Assembly: GCA_032164245.1 (NCBI GenBank)
Contig: JAVMKO010000006.1
Span: 104,301,310-104,365,309 of the forward strand
DNA length: 64,000 nucleotides
From: Sternotherus odoratus
Taxonomy: Eukaryota > Chordata > Testudines > Kinosternidae
Direction: 5' to 3'
The notes beneath the pieces were generated by a model, which was not told the origin of the DNA, made no database searches, and saw only the letters and a list, made by a program, of their open reading frames with translations. Made by a program: the position numbers and the translations under genes. Position 1 is the first letter of the stretch. Each line of letters starts with the position of its first letter. Of this stretch, positions 24,600 to 34,700 are shown in pieces.

Positions 24600-26240
24600 T
24601 GCCTTAGTGATGGAGGAGTCCTGGCTCCCAGCCCCCCCCCCCCCCGCTATTACTCCCCCAGACCCCACTCCTCTCCCAGAGCTGAGGAGAGAACCCAGGA
24701 GTCCTGGCTCCCAGCCCCCCCTGCTATTACTCCCCCAGACCCCGCTCCCCTCCCACAGCTGGGAAGAGAACCCAGGAGTCCTGTCTCCCAGCCCCCCCTG
24801 CTATTACTCCCCCAGACACCGCTCCCCTCCCACAGCTGGGAAGAGAACCCAGGAGTCCTGTCTCCCAGCCCCCCCTGCTATTACTCCCCCAGATCCCACT
24901 CCCCTCCCACAGCTGGGGAGAGAACCCAGGAGTCCTGTCTCCCAGCTCCCCCTGCTATTACTCCCCCAGATCCCACTCCCCTCCCACAGCTGGGGAGAGA
25001 ACCCAGGAGTCCTGTCTCCCAGCCCCCCCTGCTATTACTCCCCCAGACCCCGCTCCCCTCCCACAGCTGGGGAGAGAACCCAGGAGTCCTGTCTCCCAGC
25101 CCCCCCTGCTATTACTCCCCCAGACCCCGCTCCCCTCCCACAGCTGGGGAGAGAACCCAGGAGTCCTGTCTCCCAGCCCCCCCTGCTATTACTCCCCCAG
25201 ACCCCGCTCCCCTCCCAGAGCTGGGGAGAGAACCCAGGAGTCCTGTCTCCCAGCCCCCCCCCCCCCCCGCTATTACTCCCCCAGACCCCGCTCCCCTCCC
25301 AGAGCTGGGGAGAGAACCCAGGAGTCCTGTCTCCCAGCCCCCCCTGCTATTACTCCCCCAGACCCCGCTCCCCTCCCACAGCTGGGGAGAAAACCCAGGA
25401 GTCCTGGCTCCCAGCCCCCCCCCCCGCTATTACTCCCCCAGACCCCGCTCCCCTCCCAGAGCTGGGGAGAGAACCCAGGAGTCCTGGCTCCCAGCCCCCC
25501 CTCCACCCCCACACACACTATTACTCCCCCAGACCCCGCTCCCCTCCCAGAGCTGGGGAGAGAACCCAGGAGTCCTGGCTTCCAGCCCACCCTCCACCCC
25601 CCCACACACTATTACTCCCCCAGACCCCGCTCCCCTCCCAGAGCTGGGGAGAGAACCCAGGAGTCCTGGCTCCCAGCCCCCCCTCCACTCCCCCCCACAC
25701 TATTACTCCCCCAGACCCCGCTCCCCTCCCAGAGCTGGGGAGAGAACCCAGGAGTCCTGGCTCCCAGCCCACCCTCCACCCCCCCACACACTATTACTCC
25801 CCCAGACCCCGCTCCCCTCCCAGAGCTGGGGAGAGAACCCAGGAGTCCTGGCTCCCAGCCCCCCCTCCACCCCCCCCACACTATTACTCCCCCAGACCCC
25901 GCTCCCCTCCCAGAGCTGGGGAGAGAACCCAGGAGTCCTGGCTCCCAGCCCACCCTCCACCCCCCCACACACTATTACTCCCCCAGACCCCGCTCCCCTC
26001 CCAGAGCTGGGGAGAGAACCCAGGAGTCCTGGCTCCCAGCCCCCCCGCTATTACTCCCCCAGACCCCGCTCCCCTCCCAGAGCTGGGGAGAGAACCCAGG
26101 AGTCCTGGCTCCCAGCCCCCCCGCTATTACTCCCCCAGACCCCGCTCCCCTCCCAGAGCTGGGGAGAGAACCCAGGAGTCCTGTCTCCCAGCTCTCCCTG
26201 CTGTAACCCTCCCCAGCTGGGGAGAGAACCCAGGAGTCCT
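24600..26240. repeat. Tandem array (77-90 bp units, about 20 copies) derived from a MIR-like SINE head
   Basis: Unit: ctattactcccccagacccc, gctcccctcccagagctggg, gagagaacccaggagtcctg, gctcccagccccccctg. The basic period is 77 bp. Longer units after 25490 add cctccacccccccacacact. In reverse it reads 'ggactcctgggttctctccc', the B-box end of the MIR head seen singly at 310-490 and 54560-54600. Single copies continue past the array at 26570, 26750, 26820, 26900, 26960, 27040, 27610 and 27680. Confidence 0.95.
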
Positions 26241-28270
26241 GGGCTCCCAGCTGTGTGGCTGCTTTCTGCCGCTCCCCCTCCCCTCCCAAGGACTCAGCCC
26301 GGCCCCTGCCCCTGCCCCTGCCCGTTGGCGGTGCTCGGAGCCGGTCTCTGCCCCCTTCCCCGGGGGCTCGGCGAGGAGGCTCCGGGACCGGTCTCCGCTC
26401 ACCCCGCGGTAGCTCCGCGGGGACAGGATGCGGTGCGCCGGCAACCCGGTCCCCAGGAAATCCTCCCGGCCCCCTCCTTCGGGCCGCCTCCCTCCGCCTG
26501 CTGCGGGGAAGAACCGGGACGCCTGGGTTCTCTCCCCGCCTCTGCGGTTTAGAGCTGGGGGTGGGGCTGGGAGCCAGGACTCCTGGGTTCTCTCCCCAGC
26601 TCTGGGATGGGAGGGGATCTGAGGGTTAGAGCTGGGAGCCAGCCCCCCCCCTCCCCCCCAGGTCCAGCCCATCCCCAGGAAATCCTCTGGGGCCCCCTCT
26701 TTCCCGCTGCTGGGGCTGGACTGCCTCCCTCTGCCAGGGAAGAGCCAGGACGCCTGGGTTCTCTCCCTGGCTCTGGGGAGGGAAGGAGTCTGGGGGGAGG
26801 GGGTTAGAACTGGGGGACAGGACTCCTGGGTTTTTTCCCCAGCTCTGGGAGGGGAGGGGGGTCTAGTGGGTTATAGTAGGGGGAGCTGGGAGCCAGGACG
26901 CCTGAGTCCTCTCCCCAGCTCTGGGAAGGCAATGGGCGTGGGGTTAGAGCTGAGGGTGCTGGGAGCCAGGACTCCTGGGTTCTTTCCCCACCTCTGGGAG
27001 GGGAGTGGGATCTGGTGGGTTGGTGCTGGGAGCCAGGACTCTTTGGTTCTCTCCCCAGCCCTGGGAAAGGAGTGGGGGCTGGGAGCCTGGTTTAATAATG
27101 TGTAGGGTTATTAGGAACACAGGACAGGAATTTTTTGTTTAATGCCTGTTTTTTAAAATCAGAAAATGCACCTTTTATAGTTTTCTCTTCCTCTTGTGGC
27201 TGGACCACACTGAAGATAACAGCCTTCTACAGCAGCATGCTAATACTCCTTTATCTCAAGCTGTAGCGGTCCTAGGGTCCAATCCGGCTGATAAGTCAGC
27301 AGGGGAAGCTTTGTTAAACTTGCATGGTTTGCCACCCAGAGACTGCAGCATTGTGTCAGAGCCTGGAAGTGAAACGGACTAGAAACAAAAATGAAACAGA
27401 CTAGACCAGATTCATTGCCCCTCCTGCCTGCAATGCGAAAAGTGCAGCCAGCATGAATCCCTTCTCCTCAGCACCTCGGGTTGTGTCTCATTCCTGTTGG
27501 AAAGCAAATGTAAAATGGAGAGTGGTGGATTTGATCTGTTGTGTTTTAGACTCAGGGGGAGGGGAGGGGGGTCTGGGGGTTACAGCAGGGGGAGGGCTGG
27601 GGAGCTAGGATTCTTTGGTTCTCTCCCCAGCTCTGGGAGGGGAGGGGGGGTTACAGGAGGAGGGGGGCTTGGAGACAGGACTCCTGGGTTCTCTCCCCAA
27701 ATGTGCCAAAAGGTCACGGATAATCTCTTCTAATTTAGGCCAGTGTCAGACCCCACACCCGGGCGTGTTTACTGGGTGTGGAGTAAAAATAGATGAAGAC
27801 ATTTTAAGACAAAACAGGGCCATTGGGATCATGTGAATCTGACCTGCTACCACAGGTCAGAAAATTTCTCCTAGTATCTCCTGGGTCCATCCCATCACTG
27901 CTGGTTGAGGTAGAGAAATGCCCAGTCGCCGTTTCGAGTGATAAAAGAATCCATCCCGTTCCTGGATAAGTTATGGCTCATCACCGCGACTGTTAAAAAT
28001 CAGAGCTTTATTTCCTGGTTGAATTCACCTCCTTTGGATCGTGCTCCACATTTGCCTGCTAATACTGAATGACAGCGAAGATTGTTTATTTCACAGAAAT
28101 AATTCTACTGAGCTCGGTTGAAACTGTCCAAAGGCAAAGACATTCTTCTCCAGAGACACTCCACCCCAAAGGATTACATCCTCAGAACAGACACTCATTG
28201 GTGATCGGATCCCAAAACAGGACATTCGTAGACAGGGGGGGAAGGGGGGGTTCTGTTGGTGTGTGGAGAG
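26241..28270. other. GC-rich stretch then MIR-head scatter; possible 5' region of the zinc-finger gene
   Basis: 26250-26480 is CpG-rich and could be a promoter or first exon of the zinc-finger gene, but no splice signal ties it in. 26500-27720 is scattered MIR-head copies. 27720-28270 shows nothing recognisable. Confidence 0.35.
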
Positions 28271-28350
28271 GGGGGTTTCTCTAGGTGCATACAGAGGGGG
28301 GTTTCTCTAGGTGCATACAGAGGGGGGGTTTCTCTAGGTGCATGGGGGGG
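28225..28350. repeat. Short tandem repeat, ~27-bp unit
   Basis: 'ggggggtttctctaggtgca' recurs three times (from about 28269), spaced 27-28 bp, in G-rich surroundings. Confidence 0.7.
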
Positions 28351-28689
28351 TTAGGGGCATTTCTCACCCCATTTCCTCACTCCAGCCTTATTAACCATAC
28401 GTGTTACAGTAGCGCCCAAGGACAGAGCTCCGGGGCTGGTTCCTACAGGGGCTGCCATTCCCCGGTCTGCCTGCTTCCCCTGCTGGGGGCACTGGGGGGC
28501 CCTTCTCCCCTCCTCCCTCTCTCTGCCAATCTTCCTCTACATCCGTGGGGACAGGTCGGGGGTCCCGCCCGCCCTTCTCCTTTGGGGGCAGGAGCCCTGG
28601 GTCCCACCACAGCAGGGCAGGCTAGATGCGCCCTTCCCTGAGGACACAGGAGTCCGGGCGATCAGCCCCCGTTATAAACACCATCCCTG

Positions 28690-28860
28690 GGGAAATCTTC
28701 CCAGCGGCTGCAGGTTCCTGGCGCGGAGGGGCTCCCTGCGCCGGGGTGGATCGGCTCCACGCCCGGGGGGTCCCCCTCCCCTGGAGCCCGCCGCGGCGCG
28801 GGGGCTGGGTCGGGGGCGCTGCCGGGCTGGGGCCTGGGAGGAACCCGGGTGCCCAGAGGA
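28690..28860. promoter_or_regulatory. CpG-rich block, possible CpG-island promoter
   Basis: Dense CpG and GC (gcccgccgcggcgcgggggc and neighbours) stands out from its surroundings. No transcript can be assigned. It could serve the zinc-finger gene to its left or be a transposon fragment. Confidence 0.25.
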
Positions 28861-29229
28861 AGGATTTGCCAAGGACACCCACCCGAGAGGCTCCTGTGTT
28901 GGAGCTGCAGCTGGGATCCCTCTTCCCGGGGACTCCTCAGCTCTGCTCCCCCTTAGCAGCCTCCGAGGGGCCGGTGGGGTGGGGGGGCTTGAGCAGGGGG
29001 AGTCAGCAGGACTCCTGGGTTCTCTTCCTGTGTTGGGGTCTGGAGTGGGTTAGCGCAGAGGCTGGGCGTCAAGACATTTTATTCCCTTTGTTCCCTTTGT
29101 TCCCTGCCCCCCCCCCAATCTTACTGCCTCCAGGGGCCCCCTGAACATGTCCCTCTGCTTGGATCCAACATCCCTCCCCACAGAGAATGGGGCTGGGGGT
29201 AAAATCAAGGCAGTCTCTGTACCAGGGCC

Positions 29230-29620
29230 TGGGGGAGATTTAGTCTAGAGAGGAGAAGACTGAGAGGGGACAGGAGAACAGCTCTTTGTCACAAGTACAT
29301 AAAAGGTTGTTAGAAGAAGAGGGAGAAAAATTGAGGTGACAAAGAGTCCTGTGACACCTTAAAGACTAACTAAAGTATTGAAGCATAAGCTTTCGTGGGC
29401 TAATACCCACTTCATCGGATGCTCCCCTTGACCTCTGAGGACAGGACAAGACGCAATGGGCTTAAATTGCAGCAAGGGAGGTTGAAGTTGGACCCAGGAA
29501 AAACTTCACGTCAGGGTGGATCGGCATTGGAATAAATTGCCCGGGAGGTTGTGGAATCTCCATCATTGGGGACTTTTAAGAGCAGGTTGGACAAACCCCT
29601 GTCAGGGATGGTCTAGAAGT
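29230..29620 (+). mobile_element. CR1 3' fragment split by a 'CATAAGCTTTCGTGG' element
   Basis: CR1 ORF2 C-terminal sequence (tttagtctagagaggagaag ... gggagaaaaattg) stops at about 29332 and resumes at about 29424 (ccttgacctctgaggacagg ... ggttggacaaacccctgtca). The intervening 29333-29423 is the short interspersed element (gtcctgtgacaccttaaaga ... gcataagctttcgtgggcta ... ttcatcggatgc). Confidence 0.85.
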
Positions 29621-29964
29621 CAGCGGTGTCCAATAGAAATTTGATGCGAGCCACACTTGTGGTTTTGAATTTTTCTTATTAGCTGTATTATAAAAAAGCC
29701 ACTTTATAAAAAAGTTACAATTCAATAGCCTATTAGCCACATGTGGCTAGTGGCGAATATATTGGACCACACTGGTTAAGTGATTAACAATATTTAATCC
29801 TGCCTTGAGTGCAGGGGACTGGACTAGATGACCTCTCAAGGTTCCCTTCCAGTCCTATGATTTCACCAAGTGTCATCTCACTATCCTGTTTCCTTCCTCC
29901 CCAGCAGGATTCCCTGACTGGCCCGTGATCTCCCAGAGCTCTGGCCACCCTGCCCCCTGGATGA

Positions 29965-30060
29965 TCGAGGTGCTAATGGAGCACTCAATGACAAGGCTAC
30001 TGTGGAGAAACTAAATGAAATCTTTGCTTCAGTCTTCATGGCTGAGGATGTTAATGTCCT
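29965..30060 (+). mobile_element. CR1 ORF2 fragment
   Basis: The frame reads NGALNDKATVEKLNEIFASV, the segment before the reverse transcriptase domain of CR1, then breaks. Confidence 0.6.
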
Positions 30061-30185
30061 TGAGTGCTCCCGGGGCTTCGGCCAGAGCACCCTGCTTCTC
30101 CAGCACCGGCACACCCACAGTGAGAAGAAATCCTACCGCTGACACCAATGTGGGAAATGCTTCTGCTGCGGCTCTGTGCGGGCCA
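30055..30185 (+). pseudogene. Degenerate C2H2 zinc-finger relic
   Basis: GFGQSTLLLQHRHTHSEKKS, a stop codon, then HQCGKCFC: the second half of one finger, a linker and the start of the next, with a stop in the linker and broken cysteine spacing. It is a dead fragment, perhaps related to the zinc-finger gene at 22-24 kb. Confidence 0.7.
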
Positions 30186-30369
30186 AACACTGACAACTCC
30201 ATGGGGGAGGAGAAGGGCCATAAACATCTCTACATGTGCTAAGAGTCTTCCTTGGGGTCTGTGCTTTCCTGTCCTTCCACTGGCTCCAGTCTGCACGCAA
30301 AGCTATCTCCCAGTTCAACCTGATGGGTCGTCACCTGATTACGAGCTCCTGGTGCAAAACTGTAATGAA

Positions 30370-30535
30370 AAGAGCTAATGCAGTACTAGGATGAATAAAT
30401 GAGGGACTCTCAAGTAGGAGTAAGAAACTTCTGTTTCCTCCCATTGCTGGAATCCTGGGTCCTATTCTGGTGCCCGCAGCTCAAGAAGGATGTTGAGGGG
30501 TCGGAGAGGAGCCATGAGAACCACTGGAAATCCGG
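30370..30535 (+). mobile_element. CR1 fragment
   Basis: Encodes a PLLESWVLFWCPQLKKDVEG-like stretch matching the CR1 'WNPGSYFGARSSRRM' region after a frameshift. It is cut at 30535 by the neighbouring hAT-like element. Confidence 0.5.
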
Positions 30536-30543
30536 CCTGACAG

Positions 30544-31035
30544 CAGGGCTGGCGACAGAAATTTGGGGGGGCCCTACTTTGATAGTTTGGGGGCCAGCCC
30601 AGCCGGGGCCCCCCCCAGCCCAGCCGACAGCGGCTGGGCGGCCCCCCCCAGCCCAGCCCAGCCGGTGCTCCCCTCCCCCCAGCCCAGCCGACAGCGGATG
30701 GGGGCCCCCCCAGCCCAGCCGCCCCCCCCAGCCCAGCCGACAGCGGATGGGCCCCCCCCAGCCCAGCCCAGCCGGCGCTCCCCGCCCCCCCCGGGCAGCC
30801 GCCCTTTCTCCCCCTCCTCCCCCGGACAGCGCTGCTGCTGCCGGCCGGGCTCACAGCTCCTGCCGGGGCCAGGCGCGCTTGTCCGGGGGAGAGCCGCGCC
30901 GCCTCCCCGCCCCTTCCCCGCTCTCCAGGTCCGGCGACAAGAGGGGACGACAACGGGTACAGCTGTGTAAAGCCTAAAGTCGGGGGGGGGGGCCGGTACA
31001 GCTGTACCCATAGTACCCCCCTGTCGCCGGCCCTG
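30544..31035. mobile_element. Non-autonomous hAT-like element, TSD CCTGACAG
   Basis: The termini cagggctggcgacag and ctgtcgccggccctg are inverted repeats. Exact 8-bp duplications cctgacag lie at 30536-30543 and 31036-31043. The interior is extremely C-rich with 'cccagcccagccgacagcgg' tandem units. It is the same family as 41240-42479. Confidence 0.92.
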
Positions 31036-31360
31036 CCTGACAGTGACAGACTCAAGGAACTCGATCTCTTTAGCTGAAGGTTCGGGGGTGACTGGTTCCC
31101 AGTCTATAAGGAACTGGATGGGGAACACAACTTTGACAGTCCAAAGGTGGGAAAGGATCCGATGGCCGGCAACGTGAATTTTAACAGCACCACAATAGCA
31201 TTTGTATTAATGTAGATGGAACACGTGGGCCCAAAGGGATAAAAGTGTTGGCCTGGCCCTATAACTGTCCAACTTTAACCAGGGGCGGGGCTGGGTACGA
31301 GACCTCGTCCTGCTCAGTCCCAAGGCAATGTTCTATCAAACAGCCTTTGAACCTCTAATA

Positions 31361-32528
31361 CAGGGGTCTGCAACCTTTACCACTCAAAGAGCCATTTGGA
31401 CCCGTTTCCCACAGTAAAGAAAACACTGGGAGCCACAAAACCCTTTTGACATTTAAAATGAAATAACACTGCATATAACGTTTTCTTTGCCTTTATGCTA
31501 TGTATAAACAAACTATAATGTGTTGCATTTAGATCAGGGGTGTCCAAACTTTTTGGGAAGAGGGCCAGATTTGGTAAGGACGGTGAAGATGTGTGAGGGC
31601 CGACCCCCTCCCCCCCCCCTCCGGCCGTGCTCTCGCTCTTCTTCCCTCCCTCTCCCCTCCAGCCGTGCTCTCGCTCTTCTTCCCTCCCCCTCCCCTCCAG
31701 CCGTGCTCTCGCTCTTCTTCCCTCCCTCCCCCCCCTCCGTCCGTGCTCTCGCTCTTCTTCCCTCCCTCCCCCCCACTCTGGCCGCGCTCTCGCTCTTCTT
31801 CCCTCCCCCTCCCCTCCAGCCGTGCTCTCGCTCTTCTTCCCTCCCTCCCCCCCCTCCGTCCGTGCTCTCGCTCTTCTTCCCTCCCTCCCCCCCACTCTGG
31901 CCGCGCTCTCGATCTTCTTCCCTCCCCCCCCCCTCCAGCCGCGCTCTCGGTCTTCTTCCCTCCCCCTCCCCCTCCCCTCCAGCCGTGCTCTCGCTCTTCT
32001 TCCTCCCCCCCCTTCCTCCCCCCCGCTCCGGCCGTGCTCTCGCTCTTCTTCCCTCCCTCCCCCCCGCTCCAGCCGTGCTCTCGCTCTTCTTCCCTCCCCC
32101 TCCCCTCCAGCCGTGCTCTCGCTCTTCTTCCTCTCCCCCCCCCCCGGCCGTGCTTTCACTCCCTCCCTCCCCCAGCTTGCCTTGCCTTGCCTCGCTCTTA
32201 TCCGCCGCGCTTCGCCTCCTGCCCCGGCCCCGGCCCGACTCGCACTTCTCCGCCGGCTCCGCCTCGCCTCGTGCCCCGGCCCCGGCTCCGCCTCGCCTCG
32301 TGCCCCGGCCCCGGCTCCGCCTCTGTTCTTCTCCCCCCCCCCCGCCGGTCGCCTCTTATTGACCCCGCCCCTCTCTTTCGGCTGCGGCTCCGCGCACTGG
32401 TTGGACAGTGCTGGCGGGCCGCATAGAGAACAGTCTGCGGGCCGGTTAAAATTAGAACACACAGGGAGCCGCATCGGAGGGATGAAAGAGCCGCATGCGG
32501 CTCCTGAGCCGCGGGTTGCTGACCCCTG
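31361..32528. mobile_element. Non-autonomous hAT-like element, TSD CTCTAATA, with internal minisatellite
   Basis: The termini caggggtctgcaacc and ggttgctgacccctg are inverted repeats. Exact 8-bp duplications ctctaata lie at 31353-31360 and 32529-32536. A nested terminus caggggtgtccaaacttttt at 31537 indicates a second element inside. The interior 31617-32160 is a tandem repeat of about 37-38 bp (cgtgctctcgctcttcttcc plus a C/T-rich filler). Confidence 0.92.
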
Positions 32529-32709
32529 CTCTAATAAAACAGTTAAAGCCTTTGAAATGGGCCGTATTGAGTGAGGCTTCGAGTGTAACCACATCCCCTG
32601 TTCCCTGTCCCGTCAGCGGAGAGAGCTTGCCCGACAGTCTCCGAGATGGTATCAGCTGATCATGAGGGGGGAGGGGGAAGAGAAGGCGGTAGTGGAGGGG
32701 GGCTGGGGG

Positions 32710-33120
32710 CAGAGGCGCCAACTCCGTGGGTGCTTCAGGGCTGGAGCATCCACTGGGAAAAACTGGTGTTTGCTCTGCACCCGCCCGCAGCTCCCCCCCC
32801 CCCCAGCTCACCTGTGTTCCACCTCCGCCTCCTCCCCTGAGCATGCTGCTGCCTCCTGCTTCTCCCCCTCCCTCCCCTCGAAACAGCTGTGTCTGGGAGG
32901 GAGGGGGAAGAGGGGGAACGTGATGCGCTCAGGGGAGGAGGTGGGGCCAGGGCGGGTTGTGGGGGAAGGGGTCCAATGGGGACAGGGAGGGGGCAGAGCT
33001 GGGGCGGGGACTTTGGGGAAGGGGTTGGAATGGGGGTGGGGAAAGGGGTGGAGTCGGGGTGGGGCCGGAGTGAGGGGGGGTGCGAGCACCCACCGGCACC
33101 GGGGGAAGTTGGCGCCTGTG
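32710..33120. mobile_element. Non-autonomous hAT-like element, near-perfect 8-bp TSD
   Basis: The termini cagaggcgccaactccg and aagttggcgcctgtg are inverted repeats with one mismatch. The flanks gctggggg (32702-32709) and gctgggtg (33121-33128) match at 7 of 8 bases. Confidence 0.8.
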
Positions 33121-33129
33121 GCTGGGTGT

Positions 33130-34030
33130 GTTGGTGTTGCTGTCACTAAAGGCCGCTCCTGTTTCCTAGAAGCCAAAACGAGACAAACAGCCCCGAGGGG
33201 AGAGAAGAGAAGAGCAAAGAGAGAAAATGCACCTTGGGCCCCCAGCTGTGACTCTCAGGCGCAATCTCCCGGCTGGAAAGGCTCAGCCTAGCCCACGGTC
33301 CGATCAGCCGCTCTGAGACCTGGGAACTTGTAGCAGTCTCTGGCTGTTTGATAATCTTGGATGTCTCCGGAGGCATCTCCCGCCTGACTGACCGGTTCCT
33401 GTTCCTGGGGAATCCGCCTGGGCACTGGTTCTCTTTGGTTTGGATACTTAGCGGGCCCTGGGACAGGGACTCGCCACGCTAGCGCCTCCTGCTGGGCATC
33501 TTGCAGATCGGCTCCTCCCGACGCTACGCCGGCTCTCGGTGGTGTCTCGCCCACCAGTGATCCTTCTCCTGGAGCCGCGTCGCTTCGAGGACCACAGCAT
33601 CCTTTTCAGGACCCAGCCCCCCCCCGGCAGTACCACACCCTGGACTCCCCGCTTCCGGGAGACAGTGCCACACTCCAGCACTTCCTCAGTGGCAAGTGAG
33701 GGTGAGAGGGACCCGGGTCCACCCACCACGCGGGGTCCCGGCCCAGGGATCCTGGACGTGGCTCCCACCTCTCAGTCTCCTTCCCCGAGCCACTTCCCTG
33801 CACCACCCCACCCTTATCTCAGGGCCTCAGCCTGCCAGCAATCAGCCGGCTCTCCCCCGACCCTGCTCAGCGCTGCCTTCTGATTGGCCGCCTGCCTCAG
33901 ATGCCCCGCCTCCTCCGGGGGCAGAGCAACCAACCAGAGCTCAATCTCCCTTTCCTCCCCTGGGTGGGGAGAGCTCCGGGTGTGCCCTGTCAGAGAAAAG
34001 ATTGGGACTCCCTGCCTTAGGGCCACCCGT
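33130..34030. other. Intergenic, no gene recognised
   Basis: GC-rich with a few CCAAT-type boxes near 33885-33930 (gattggc, caaccaaccagagc). No supported exon. It lies just beyond the 3' end of PYD gene A. Confidence 0.35.
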
Positions 34031-34202
34031 CTAATGGCCCTTTAGCTTGTGAGACAGTCCCCCTCCTATGGGTATAACAGGAGAGACCGTCCCTGGAGCC
34101 CCAGCAAACTGGGTTCCAAATCTCCCACGCGCTATTGAAATTGCCCGGCTAAAAGACCGAGGATAACGCCCACGCAGCTGAGGGCCGAGGCGATCGCCCC
34201 CT

Positions 34203-34208
34203 TTTATT
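34203..34208 (-). terminator. Polyadenylation signal AATAAA of PYD gene A
   Basis: Minus-strand AATAAA overlapping the predicted TAA stop (34204-34206). The matching AATAAA of copy 2 is at 44758-44763. Confidence 0.65.
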
Positions 34209-34346
34209 GACCAGCAACGTGGAATGCGATATCGGGGCCACTCGGCACGACTCTGAAAAGGCTCCGGGTTTCACGCCCGCGTTCGGCATCGCTGTCGCTG
34301 CGTGACGTCAGCTGGGACGGCTTCGGCTCGGCGTTCGCTGCGACTT
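34204..34346 (-). CDS. Predicted last exon of PYD gene A
   Basis: The acceptor GTCCCCAG at 34347 leads into a phase-1 open frame (EVAANAEPKPSQLTSRSDSD ... GPDIAFHVAGQ, 48 residues) ending in a TAA inside the polyA signal. It joins in frame with exon 36221-36247. No domain was recognised. The tail is serine/arginine/aspartate-rich. The homologous exon of copy 2 uses the same acceptor but stops after eight codons, so whether this tail is protein or mostly 3' UTR is unclear. Confidence 0.45.
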
Positions 34347-34574
34347 CTGGGGACGGGAGAGCGAGACGGAGACAGAAGCATGAAGGGATAGGCCTCAGGG
34401 TAGATTTTATGCCACTCGCTGTGGCTGTTCTTGGGTGTCTTTCACCGCAAGGGGCTCGTTTTTGATCTCCCTCTAGGGGCCGCCCCATCTACCTTGGTGT
34501 CCTGCACCCCTTGATCTAGCAAGAACCCCTCGCGGTTCGATAGCGCTGGCCACCAGCAGACATCACGGGGCTCT

Positions 34575-34700
34575 GACAGAGGTCGGTGACTTTACCCATT
34601 TTAAAGATGGGGTGACTGTGGCACAGAGGGGGAAAGTGATTTTTCCAACTAGAGCTAAAGTCTCCAGAGCCCTCATCCTCCGTGCTATCCACTAGGCAGC
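34575..34700 (-). repeat. MIR-like SINE, antisense
   Basis: acccattttaaagatggggt ... ggcacagagggggaaagtga ... ccatccactaggcagcg-type order, an inverted MIR. Confidence 0.6.

Noticed and set aside
24600..26240. CRISPR array
   Set aside because: Units are contiguous without unique spacers, in a vertebrate chromosome. This is a tandem repeat.
24273..26552. A 759-codon open frame on the plus strand (and a 621-codon one in another frame)
   Set aside because: It is translation of the 77-90-bp tandem array. Several frames are open together and the protein is a repeat of [17 protein letters not shown] units with no domain.
31377..32594. A 405-codon minus-strand frame rich in REEEREHG, and 277-315-codon plus-strand frames
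   Set aside because: They lie entirely inside a hAT-like element and its 37-bp tandem repeat. There is no codon bias or domain.
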